In this document: piece by piece, positions 25,826 to 34,016 of the stretch
Position numbering within the stretch: position 1 is the first letter of the stretch
Layout of the letters: the number at the start of each line of letters is the position of its first letter
From: Cloacibacterium normanense
GTDB taxonomy: Bacteria; Bacteroidota; Bacteroidia; Flavobacteriales; Weeksellaceae
DNA length: 64,000 nucleotides
Direction of reading: 5' to 3'
Assembly (NCBI RefSeq): GCF_003860565.1
Contig: NZ_CP034157.1
Coordinates: 1,674,001 to 1,738,000, forward strand
Notes under the pieces: generated by a model
What the model saw: the letters and a program-made list of their open reading frames with translations, nothing else
Databases searched by the model: none
What the model was told of the DNA's origin: nothing
Made by a program: the position numbers and the translations under genes

Positions 25826-28096
25826 CTAATAATTCATTACGAGCCCCACTCCAAAACCCATATCGCTATCGTAATGTGTACGGATGCCCATATTTTTGTT
25901 AATGATGTACTTTAGATCTGCAATATATTCCATATCAGTATTGACCAAAAATCCTGCTCTTAATCTTTTAGAAATAGGAATGTCTTCACGCATTAATGAC
26001 AACCTAACAATGCCATCGTGATATACCTCTGCCTGAAAATTGACTAACATTGGTAATGTGTACATAAAACCTAAACTAAAGGCTCTACGTGTATCCTTCT
26101 TATTTTTTTGCCCAAACAAATTTGTTTCGTGTTCGTCCATTCCCATTTTACGATACCTCCAGTCAAAACCGATGAATGGCATAAACCATTGCATTTTACC
26201 AATATATCGTCCTAAATGAGTTTCTACTTCATAACCGTGCATATCATTGTAGCCCAAACGCCATTCTGTACCTAAAGACCATCTTGAGTTCTGGAGCATT
26301 GCATCACCATCATTACCATTAGTTGCAAAATCATTCTGCGCCATAAAGTGCGGCATATTGCTTTCTCTCTGCAACTTGTTATAGGCTTGTTTTTTGTTGG
26401 GTAAATTCGGATTTTGATAATCATCCACTGCAAAAACCCTGTTCATTCCCGACATCATATGATAAAGGATATGACAGTGGAAAAACCAATCTCCTTCTTC
26501 GTTTGCTAAAAACTCAATGGTATCAGTTTCCATTGGCATTATATCTATAACATTTTTTAGTGGTGATTTTTCGCCTTTACCGTTGATTACCCTGAAATCA
26601 AAACCATGCAAGTGCATCGGGTGGCGCATCATTGAGTTATTATGAATGGTAATTCGTAGAATTTCTCCTTTTTTTACAGGTATTTTATCAACTTCTGAAA
26701 GTATTTTATTATCCATACTCCACACATAACGGTTCATATTTCCGGTAAGGGTAAATTTCAATTCTTTTACTGGCGCATCTTTAGGAAGTTCCGTATTGGA
26801 AGGAGATTGTAGCATTGCATAATTCAGCGTTTTGATTTCTCCCAAAGCATTTGCATTGTAACGGTTGGGATCATTTTCCATATTCATATTGTGTTGACTA
26901 TGGTCTTCTTTTGGTTTTGCCTCTCCAGTAATTTCAGGATACATTACCACGTTCATATCCATTTGGTTCAGGCTCATTTTCATTCCCATATCGTCCAAAT
27001 CTCCATTCATCTTCATCATATCGTTCATCATCTTCATCCCCTCAAAATATTTCAATCTTGGGAGTGGCGATATTAACTGTTTGATACCATTGCCTACAAA
27101 ATAGCTTGCCGATTGTGTTCTGTCTTCAGTTGTGGCTAAAAACTCGTAGGCAACTCCATCGTCAGGAATTGTTACTACAATATCATAAGTTTCGGAAACC
27201 GCAATGAATAATCTATCTACTTCTACTGGCTCTACATCATTACCATCATTGGCTACTACTGTAATTTTACCGCCTGCATACCGCAACCAAAAATAGGATG
27301 AAGCTCCACCGTTTGATATTCGCAATCGTACTTTATCGCCTGCTTTTAGCGTTTTGCCGTCAACAGTTTTTAAATCGGTAGTATACTTTCCGTTGATTAA
27401 AATTTTATCGTAATAAACATCGCTTACATCCATTGCCAGCATACGTTTCCATTCGTTCTTTATTTTTGTTTTAAAATATCCTTCTCTAATGGCTTCTGCG
27501 TAAGACTGTGTTGCATTTTTTTTAATAGCTGCCCAATCGTTGGCATTATGCAGCATCCTGTTAATGTTGTCGGGGTTAAGATTTGTCCACTCGCTTAAAA
27601 TGATGGGTACAGTCGGCAAATCGTCAATTCCTTTTCTAAAGGTTTTATCATCATCCTTTTTCTTCATTATAAAACTACCATACATCCCAATTTGCTCCTG
27701 CAAACCAGAATGTGAGTGATACCAATGCGTTCCGTGTTGGATAATTGGGAAACGATAGGTATACGTTGTGCCTGCCTTAATAGGTTTTTGTGTAAGCCAG
27801 GGCACACCATCTTCTTTGTTGGGCAGGAACACTCCGTGCCAATGCAATGAGGTACTTTCTTTTAATTGGTTATGTACAACAATTTCGGCTGTATCACCTT
27901 CTGTGAATGTAAGCGTTGGCATTGGTATTTGACCATTTACGGAAATGGCTCTTTTTTCTTTGCCTGCGTAGTTGACAAGCGTATCTTTTACATACAACTC
28001 GTAACGAACTACTTTTTGTGCAAAGAGAGATTGCGAACATAACAGTATAAAAACTGCTTGCAGCAACCTGATCGTAATATTTTTAGGTATATTCAT
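25826..28096 (-). CDS. Multicopper oxidase (CopA type) with C-terminal outer-membrane-like domain
   Basis: I use ATG 28096 (756 residues): a signal peptide follows (LLQAVFILLCSQSLFAQ) and the longer reading to 28141 overlaps the upstream gene. Copper ligands are in HWHGVF, HWYHSHSG, HPMHLHGFD and HCHILYHMMSGM. A Met-rich segment (around MKMMNDMMKMNGDLDDMGMKM) fits Cu(I) binding. The last ~170 residues (after NLPNKKQAY) are not oxidase; alternating beta strands ending in GFGVGLVMNY resemble the CopB-type barrel. It probably oxidises periplasmic Cu(I). It is the last gene of the minus-strand copper cluster. Confidence 0.93.
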   Translation of the reverse strand: MNIPKNITIRLLQAVFILLCSQSLFAQKVVRYELYVKDTLVNYAGKEKRAISVNGQIPMPTLTFTEGDTAEIVVHNQLKESTSLHWHGVFLPNKEDGVPWLTQKPIKAGTTYTYRFPIIQHGTHWYHSHSGLQEQIGMYGSFIMKKKDDDKTFRKGIDDLPTVPIILSEWTNLNPDNINRMLHNANDWAAIKKNATQSYAEAIREGYFKTKIKNEWKRMLAMDVSDVYYDKILINGKYTTDLKTVDGKTLKAGDKVRLRISNGGASSYFWLRYAGGKITVVANDGNDVEPVEVDRLFIAVSETYDIVVTIPDDGVAYEFLATTEDRTQSASYFVGNGIKQLISPLPRLKYFEGMKMMNDMMKMNGDLDDMGMKMSLNQMDMNVVMYPEITGEAKPKEDHSQHNMNMENDPNRYNANALGEIKTLNYAMLQSPSNTELPKDAPVKELKFTLTGNMNRYVWSMDNKILSEVDKIPVKKGEILRITIHNNSMMRHPMHLHGFDFRVINGKGEKSPLKNVIDIMPMETDTIEFLANEEGDWFFHCHILYHMMSGMNRVFAVDDYQNPNLPNKKQAYNKLQRESNMPHFMAQNDFATNGNDGDAMLQNSRWSLGTEWRLGYNDMHGYEVETHLGRYIGKMQWFMPFIGFDWRYRKMGMDEHETNLFGQKNKKDTRRAFSLGFMYTLPMLVNFQAEVYHDGIVRLSLMREDIPISKRLRAGFLVNTDMEYIADLKYIINKNMGIRTHYDSDMGFGVGLVMNY

Positions 28097-28119
28097 TTTG
28101 ATATTTTTTTTCTTGAAAC

Positions 28120-28569
28120 TTACTCCTGCTCTTTTAACCAATTGGTTAATACTTTGATTTGCTCATCATTCAGTTTTGTATTTTTATGCATCATTGTATA
28201 TGATGATAAGGGCATTTGTTTAGTTTCGATTTGTTCTTTAATTGAGTTTAATAATCTTTCCTGCTTCCTATTTGAGTATGTATCCCATTCGTTGAAATTC
28301 AAATCCTCTTTTGCGTTTTTGATGTGATTTTCTACTAATGCTCTCATAGGTTGCACATAGTCGTACCAAACATAATTAGTATTGTTACTATGACAATCGT
28401 AGCAAGAGGTTTGAAACATCGCTTTTACTTGAACAGGCATTTTATAGGCTTGGGTAAAATCGGTTGTGTAAACCTGCCCTTTATCTACATTAAGGGCAGG
28501 CTGATAAAATTGTATTCCAATAAAAATAAACAGCACTATTGCCAATATTATCTTTAATACTTTCTTCAT
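28120..28569 (-). CDS. Haem-binding domain protein (cytochrome-like, CxxCH)
   Basis: The 149-residue protein has an N-terminal signal anchor (IILAIVLFIFIGIQF), a CYDCHSNNT haem motif (CxxCH) and the conserved KQMPLSSYTMMH segment with a possible axial Met/His. It matches the small haem-binding domain family common in Bacteroidota metal loci; a paralogue lies at 44058-44516. Periplasmic electron transfer to or from the copper oxidase is possible but inferred from position only. Confidence 0.88.
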   Translation of the reverse strand: MKKVLKIILAIVLFIFIGIQFYQPALNVDKGQVYTTDFTQAYKMPVQVKAMFQTSCYDCHSNNTNYVWYDYVQPMRALVENHIKNAKEDLNFNEWDTYSNRKQERLLNSIKEQIETKQMPLSSYTMMHKNTKLNDEQIKVLTNWLKEQE

Positions 28570-28570
28570 T

Positions 28571-29233
28571 TTAGAACTCTTTTTTTACAGAGCCACAGGT
28601 AAGCATCTTACCACCATAGTATGGGTTTTTGATAGCTTTAGCTTCGCTAATCCAAACAGCACCTTTACCATCGTTATACATTGGACAATGGTCTTGATAT
28701 AATTTTTGTGTAGTTCCAAATAATACTATAAGATCGGAAACATCTTTACTTAATGATGCTAAATGTTCTCTTTGATGGTCTATTTTGCCTGCATTATCGC
28801 CAATGTGTTCTGCATTTTCCTTAGCATTTTCGAAAATATCCATAAACTCCTTATGCTTGTTTGCAGCTATGGTTTTCATATCCACCTTGCTTAAAGTAGC
28901 AAAAAGTTGTTTTCCTGCATTAGCAGCTGCTTTGTCATTATCTGCAACGAGTGCATTTTTTAAAACCAGATAATCTTTTACAATTGGTTCAATAGAGAAG
29001 TTTTGTGCCTGCTCTTTTACAGCGGATTTTTCCACCTTTTGAGATAGTGTATCTCTTGAAGTAACGGCAGCTGTTGTATCATTTTGTGTTGCTGCTGACA
29101 AATCTTGGGTTTCAGTTATGGCTGTGCTATCATTAGTTTGCTGGTTGTTATTTTTATTTGAAGATTGATTGCAGGAAATTGTTACAACTGCAATTGCTAC
29201 TAATGTAATGATTGAGAAAATTATATTTTTCAT
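28571..29233 (-). CDS. DUF3347 lipoprotein
   Basis: The 220-residue protein has a lipobox (VTISC, Cys21), a Ser/Thr/Gln-rich linker and a helical DUF3347 domain (about 78-220) with DHCPMYNDGKGAVWIS and YYGGKMLTCGSV. The CPMY and MLTC residues are likely copper ligands. Paralogues are at 29814-30692 (C-terminal part) and 36444-37067. It ends one nucleotide before the haem-binding gene's start. Confidence 0.9.
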   Translation of the reverse strand: MKNIIFSIITLVAIAVVTISCNQSSNKNNNQQTNDSTAITETQDLSAATQNDTTAAVTSRDTLSQKVEKSAVKEQAQNFSIEPIVKDYLVLKNALVADNDKAAANAGKQLFATLSKVDMKTIAANKHKEFMDIFENAKENAEHIGDNAGKIDHQREHLASLSKDVSDLIVLFGTTQKLYQDHCPMYNDGKGAVWISEAKAIKNPYYGGKMLTCGSVKKEF

Positions 29234-29272
29234 TTTATTTATTTCTAATATTATTAAAGGAATTTATCTTAT

Positions 29273-29794
29273 TTATTTGTTTTCAAATTCTTTCAGCTTA
29301 CGCTTCATAAGTTCGATTTCTTTTGCCTGTGTTTCGAGTATGTTTTTTTGCAACTCCATCAGCTCGGGGTCGGTTAGCTTTGCTTTTTCAGACATCAGCA
29401 CTGCTGCTGCGTGATGCGGTATCATACCTTTTACAAACTCCTTATCTCCCACAAATAATTGCTCCCTAATACCGAACCAAGAAAAGATGCCAATCGCTAG
29501 GGAAACTGTTATGATTGCCCAATTGATTTTTTTGTTTTGATACATTCCTTTCATTATCCATATTTCAATGATCAACATTGCCGAAACCATTAGTAGGGTC
29601 ATATATAAATTATTGATGTTGGGGATAAGGTTCTGCAAACCGTCAATCATAGCATACATAATAAAATACATAGCTACAAACATTGCAACAGCCATTAGAG
29701 CAAAACGTTTGTACATTGCTAAAGAATGATTGGGATTATTTTCTTCACTCTTTTGGGTATGTTGTATTCCGTGTTGGTTTTTCATACTTTCCAT
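29273..29794 (-). CDS. DUF305 family membrane protein
   Basis: The 173-residue protein has three to four membrane helices (about 31-50, 60-80, 95-110) and the DUF305 signature GMIPHHAAAVLMSEKA with a C-terminal ETQAKEIELMKRKL helix. The conserved His pair suggests metal binding. A broken paralogue lies at 44529-45101. The first Met at 29794 is kept, but MKNQHG three codons on would also serve. Confidence 0.88.
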   Translation of the reverse strand: MESMKNQHGIQHTQKSEENNPNHSLAMYKRFALMAVAMFVAMYFIMYAMIDGLQNLIPNINNLYMTLLMVSAMLIIEIWIMKGMYQNKKINWAIITVSLAIGIFSWFGIREQLFVGDKEFVKGMIPHHAAAVLMSEKAKLTDPELMELQKNILETQAKEIELMKRKLKEFENK

Positions 29795-29813
29795 AACAAT
29801 TGTTTTTTATTTG

Positions 29814-30692
29814 TTATTTAATAGTTTCCTGCACACTACCGCAGGTAAGCATTTTAGAACCGTAATATGGGTTTTTAACCACTTCTTCCTTACTTAACCA
29901 GTTTGCACCTTTCCCATTATTGTACATAGGGCAATGCAGATAATAAACAGGTGCTTCTTGTTTTGATACCTTAGTTAATTCATACATATTCTTAGAAAGC
30001 AAAACGAAAGTTTCTCTTTGTTTGGCAACATCTTTGGAAGTAGCAATCTTTTCAGCATTTGCCGTTAAGTCTTTCATTACTTTCATCCAAACAGTATGTT
30101 CTTCAGTAGAAAGTTTTGTCATTTCTACTGCTTTAATAGCTTTTACCAATTCAGCGGCTTTTGCAGATGAGATACCTGCATCAGTTTTTACTAATGCATC
30201 TTTAACCGAAAAGTAGTTATCGAAAACGGCTTTTAATTGCGGTACATTTTGCGTTTCAGTGGTGTTTTTTTGAGCCATATCGCTTTGGTTATGGTTGGCG
30301 TGTTCATTTTTCATATCCATACCTGCATCTTTGGTTTTTGCAACTGGTTTTAGTTCCCTTTTATACTGGCAACAGTCGGATAATTTTGCATATACATCAT
30401 CCGGAGCCAAAAATTTCTCACTGTCATAACCTGCCAAAGCAATACGTTTCAGTATTTCATCCTGATTTGTTTTTTTACCATCATAGTTGAGTGTAGCCAT
30501 CTTGGTATCTTTATTCCAATTTACGGTGGCTACATTTTTTAAATTGCCTGCTTTTTCGATGGTTTTTTTACACATTTCGCAGTTGCCATATATTTTTACG
30601 GTTTCTGTTTTTTCATTTTTGATTTGTGCGAAACTGTTTACTGATGATAGTAATACGGCGATTACCATCACTATTTTTGATAATGATTTCAT
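29814..30692 (-). CDS. HMA domain plus DUF3347 protein, exported
   Basis: From ATG 30692 (292 residues) the protein has a signal peptide (IVMVIAVLLSSVNSFAQ), an HMA-like domain with the metal site GNCEMCKKTIE, then a DUF3347 domain with LHCPMYNNGKGANWLS and YYGSKMLTCGSV. The first reading, from 30761, adds 23 residues before the signal peptide and is less likely. The fusion joins a copper-binding ferredoxin-like fold to the helical domain found alone in the next gene but one. Confidence 0.9.
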   Translation of the reverse strand: MKSLSKIVMVIAVLLSSVNSFAQIKNEKTETVKIYGNCEMCKKTIEKAGNLKNVATVNWNKDTKMATLNYDGKKTNQDEILKRIALAGYDSEKFLAPDDVYAKLSDCCQYKRELKPVAKTKDAGMDMKNEHANHNQSDMAQKNTTETQNVPQLKAVFDNYFSVKDALVKTDAGISSAKAAELVKAIKAVEMTKLSTEEHTVWMKVMKDLTANAEKIATSKDVAKQRETFVLLSKNMYELTKVSKQEAPVYYLHCPMYNNGKGANWLSKEEVVKNPYYGSKMLTCGSVQETIK

Positions 30693-30785
30693 TTTGAAAA
30701 TTTTTAATTTAATAAGATATACAAAGATTGTGCGAAAACTTAATAGCTTTCGACAAGACATAACTATGGCTGTTAAGCCATCGTT

Positions 30786-31175
30786 TTAGCTTATTTTAGG
30801 CGGTTGCCAAATAGAATAGTAGCCTGAAGAACAATAGGCTTGTTTGAAACCAAATTTTTGCTTTTTAGTTTCGGCAAAAGGGGTTGTTACTTTTAAATCA
30901 GTTGGTATCGGTATGCTTAGAGAAGATGAAGAAGTGCTACATCCACAAGAACTGTGCTTGCAATTGCCATCGCAGTCGTGACCATCCTTGCATTTTTTAC
31001 AGGACTTGTCCTTGCAACTGCTTTTATGTTCTGATCTTTCGGATTGCTCTTTTGAGCAGGAAGCCTGCTCGGTCTTTGCTACTTTTTTTGCACAAGCATA
31101 GCTTATGCTTGGCATTAGGAAAAAGCCCAAACATAGTAAAATGACAAAGCTGATATGTTTACTCAAATTTTTCAA
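30786..31175 (-). CDS. Cys-rich small secreted protein with IWQPPKI tail
   Basis: The 129-residue protein has a signal peptide (SFVILLCLGFFLMPSISYA) and a Cys/Lys/His-rich middle (residues ~28-80, eleven or more Cys, including KDKSCKKCKDGHDCDGNC). It ends in YYSIWQPPKIS, the same tail as the proteins at 24805-25131 and, in variant form, 35389-35805. The likely start is a TTG at 31175 because no upstream ATG fits the signal peptide; TAATTTTG at 31188-31181 may be its -7 box. Periplasmic metal sequestration is inferred. Confidence 0.7.
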   Translation of the reverse strand: MKNLSKHISFVILLCLGFFLMPSISYACAKKVAKTEQASCSKEQSERSEHKSSCKDKSCKKCKDGHDCDGNCKHSSCGCSTSSSSLSIPIPTDLKVTTPFAETKKQKFGFKQAYCSSGYYSIWQPPKIS

Positions 31176-31364
31176 CCCTACAAAATTAAGAAATTATTTC
31201 TTTTAATTGCTATAATTTGCACTTTCATAAATCTTCAATCTAAAATATACACTGCACTGTATAAGTTTTTTAGCGATTTCCGTTCCCTTGAAAGGAATAC
31301 CTATTTAATTACCACCTTCAAATATTCAAATGAAAATAATTAAAAAGGCATCCCAAATAGAAAG

Positions 31365-31595
31365 TTATTTTATAGTCAGATGCTCTATTTTAAAACCTGT
31401 TTTTTGTATCGTTTCGATAACTTGTTCCTCTGTAATTCCTGTTGATTTTACGGTCAGTACTTTGTCTTTATTTGTTGTGTCCACATCCCAATGACAAATG
31501 CCATCAGCATTATCTAAATGCGGTTTTACAGATGCTACACATCCACCACAGTTAACATTTGTTTTGAATCGTAAGTCATGATTATTCTTTTCCAT
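31365..31595 (-). CDS. HMA-domain copper chaperone-like protein
   Basis: The protein of 76 residues (ATG 31595; a start at 31616 would add seven) is a single heavy-metal-associated domain with the metal site NCGGCVASVKPHL in the usual first loop. The second Cys is kept but the motif is GGC rather than the common M-x-C-x-x-C. It lies directly after the chimeric copper-ATPase frame, as CopZ-like genes often follow CopA. Confidence 0.85.
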   Translation of the reverse strand: MEKNNHDLRFKTNVNCGGCVASVKPHLDNADGICHWDVDTTNKDKVLTVKSTGITEEQVIETIQKTGFKIEHLTIK

Positions 31596-31616
31596 TTTGT
31601 TTATTGAATAATTCAT

Positions 31617-33095
31617 TTAAAGTTTAAAGCTGCGTAATCGCAATGCATTTACGATTACCGATACAGAACTCATAGACATTGCTAAAGCTGCAATCATTGG
31701 TGATAATAAAATTCCGAAAAATGGATATAAAATACCTGCTGCAATTGGAACACCAAGCACATTATAGAAAAAGGCAAAGAATAAGTTTTGCTTGATGTTT
31801 TTCATAACAGCATGGCTCAAATTTTTTGCTTTAACGATACCTAATAAATCGCCTTTTACTAAAGTTATTTTGGCACTTTCTATGGCTACGTCGGTTCCAG
31901 TTCCCATAGCTATTCCGATATTGGCTTGTGCTAATGCCGGAGCATCATTTATACCATCACCAGCCATAGCTACAATTTTCCCTTCTGCTTGTAAACGTTT
32001 AATTTCGTTGAGTTTGTCTTCGGGTAAGCATCCTGCTTTATAGGAAGACAAACCTAATTCATCCGCTACTGCTTTGGCTGTATTAACATTATCGCCAGTA
32101 AGCATAATTACTTCTACACCTTGGAGCATTAGTTCTTTTATCGCTGCTGCACTTGAAGTTTTTATCGCATCGGTAATTGAAACAAAACCAACTGTAGCAC
32201 CATCAACAGCAATGTAAGAAACCGTTTTACCAAGTTTTTGTTCTGCAATAATTTTGTTTTCTAAATCGTCAGAAATAGTTGCCTTAACCTGTTCCATTAG
32301 TTTTTTATTGCCTAATGCTACTTTTCTATTGGTAACCGTTCCCGTAACTCCTTTTCCTGTAACATTTTCAAAATCTTTGACTTCAATTAATGAAATAGAT
32401 TTTGTTTTGGCATAATTGACTACTGCTTGTGCCAATGGATGTTCACTGTATTGGTTTAAGGAAGCTATATTTTGCAATAAATCATCCTCGTTATTAGTTG
32501 ATGCGTAAATTTTTTCTACCGAAGGTTTCCCCTCTGTTAGCATTGTTTTAGCTTCTTCTTCATCTCTTCCTTTGAAACCTCTTCTTTGAACCAATTGGTA
32601 GAAAACTCTTCCTAAAATCTGAGGATTTTCATAAAATACATTTTTATAATCTGGATTGGAAGCAAAAGTTCTAAAAACATAATAACTCTCATCTTTATCC
32701 TTTCCAAACAAATGAAAGTCTGGCTTGCCGTCACCATCAAAGTCAAATCGTATCCAATTCAAGAATTTTTCAGATTGTGGGTATTCTCTTTTCTTTCCCT
32801 TTCTGTATGTTTTCCAATTATTAAAGTCCTCAATAGATAAAGGACACATATTTTTTTCAATTAGGAATTGTAAAATTCCAAACTTCCTATACTTTTCTGC
32901 TTGATAATTTCTCCTTTTACCTCTACTCTCTGTTCTTTTTTGAACTTTCGGGTATTCATTACCTTTTTCAGAGGCTACTCCTTTTTCAAAAATAATCACT
33001 CCAAAACCCTCTATCTGATTACCTTCTAAGTCTGTATTTCTAATTGCCCATCCAGTACTATTACTACCTAAATCGATTCCTAATATTTTACCCGT
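31617..33095 (-). pseudogene. Chimera: Cas9 N-terminus fused in frame to the C-terminal half of a copper P-type ATPase
   Basis: The first ~186 codons, counted from ACG 33095, are Cas9: the RuvC-I motif KILGIDLGSNSTGWAI with catalytic Asp at codon 8, the Arg-rich bridge helix (QKRTESRGKRRNYQAEKYRK), and the REC start GRVFYQLVQRRGFKGRDEE. At about 32525-32545 the sequence becomes CopA-type ATPase: LTEGKPSVEK, SEHPLAQAV, TGDNVNTAKAV, GDGINDAPALAQAN and the last two TM helices. Missing are the ATPase's metal site, TM1-6, A-domain and DKTG Asp, and all of Cas9's HNH and RuvC-II/III. No ATG is in frame; ACG sits where ATG is expected, and GTG 32999 is the first usual start. Neither activity can remain. 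Confidence 0.87.
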
Positions 33096-33151
33096 AACTA
33101 ATTAGTTTTTAGAGATTGTATAAAAATAAAAAATAAAAAAAAACTCTACAA

Positions 33152-33165
33152 TACGGATTTCCGTA
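33152..33165. promoter_or_regulatory. Palindrome TACGGATTTCCGTA between cas9 and tracrRNA
   Basis: A perfect 14-bp palindrome (with a TT centre) lies in the ~90-bp gap between the divergent cas9 fragment and the tracrRNA promoter. Position suggests an operator for either direction, but no regulator is known here. Confidence 0.35.
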
Positions 33166-33187
33166 ATCGTAATTAAAAAATTGTATT

Positions 33188-33195
33188 TATATTTG
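33188..33195 (+). promoter_or_regulatory. -7 box of the tracrRNA promoter
   Basis: TATATTTG fits the Bacteroidota TAnnTTTG consensus and would place the transcript start at about 33201, inside the presumed anti-repeat. No clear TTG lies at the ideal upstream distance. Confidence 0.5.
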
Positions 33196-33267
33196 CAATA
33201 AGCAATTCACAATAAGGCTAAAAGCCGAAGAAAATCTTTAATCCTGCGTACTCCGTGGGATTTTTTT
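33196..33267 (+). ncRNA. Probable tracrRNA, divergent from the cas9 fragment
   Basis: The ~70-nt RNA begins with a segment fit to be an anti-repeat (CAATAAGCAATTCACAATAA), followed by a small stem-loop (GGCTAAAAGCC), a short linker and a terminator hairpin (ATCCTGCG-TACTC-CGTGGGAT) with seven T residues. Order and position, just upstream of cas9 and on the other strand, are typical of type II-C loci in Flavobacteria. No CRISPR repeat with the complementary sequence occurs in the window, so the array is absent or elsewhere. Confidence 0.68.
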
Positions 33268-33700
33268 ATATGAAATTGTTTTGTGATTTTTTAGAATAGT
33301 GAATGTCAAAGAATATAACTTGTCTTTTTACGTCTAAATGTTTCCAAATCTTATTGAAATAATCAAATGATCTAAAAATTCACAAGCAAAAACATTGAAA
33401 TTTTAAGTATTTTGACACTCATCTAGCAAAAATCACATCATTAAATTTTAATATGTCGTTTAATCATTTCTAAATATTGTAATGATACCTACATTTTCAT
33501 TTTATAGATGCATAATCATACTTTTGCAATAAAAAACGCTTTAATCTAGGTCAAAACAGTTCCAAAAATTCTCCGCTCCATATTATTTTTTAATTGAAGA
33601 ATATTCCCTTTGTCTTTGTAAAAGAATATCGACATCTATTTATATTTTTTTAATTATTAAATTTTTATTGGTTTTGTTTGACAAACAGAGCATTTATTGT
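33268..33700. other. AT-rich gap without recognisable gene
   Basis: The stretch between the tracrRNA terminator and the DUF1016 remnant has no open frame with family features on either strand and no CRISPR-like repeat-spacer pattern. It may be decayed cas/CRISPR flank. Confidence 0.6.
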
Positions 33701-33840
33701 TCATCCTCCCTTCCCTTCAAAACTCTCCAACTCTTTATTTAACTCTTCTAATAATTGTTTTTCACTTGTTAGGTAGAGTTCGTATTGGCTAGAAACTATT
33801 GGTTTTTTGGGTAGGATTAATTTAACCACATCATCATTTT
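33701..33840 (-). pseudogene. Second C-terminal remnant of a DUF1016 gene
   Basis: The minus strand reads NDDVVKLILPKKPIVSS and then QYELYLTSEKQLLEELNKEL to a TGA at 33703-33701, closely similar to the remnant at 2459-2617. The N-terminal and central parts are missing and a small indel is present near 33840. It joins the third copy of the leader repeat. Confidence 0.65.
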
Positions 33841-33918
33841 ATTAGCGCAAGGAAATTAAACCAAGGGCATAACATTGACAGATTTGGCTATATTCAAGAA
33901 AATTAAGAAGAGGGCGTA

Positions 33919-34008
33919 GGGAATATTTCCATATTAGTTTTATGATTATTAGTTCATTACAAATATAATAAAAGGAATGAAATAAAATTATGGGAAACTG
34001 TAATTTTT
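33919..34008. repeat. Dispersed DUF1016-leader repeat, copy 3 of 3
   Basis: It is nearly identical to 2684-2776 and 13817-13902 and ends within about 10 bp of the IS4-family element, so that element inserted at the repeat edge. Confidence 0.75.
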
Positions 34009-34016
34009 TCAATATC

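Noticed and set aside
31617-33095. Annotating the whole frame as a copper-translocating ATPase
   Set aside because: The first ~186 codons are Cas9-like and the ATPase lacks its phosphorylation Asp, metal site and first six helices.
33268-33700. Possible CRISPR array near the tracrRNA
   Set aside because: No unit is repeated at regular spacing and no segment is complementary to the presumed anti-repeat.
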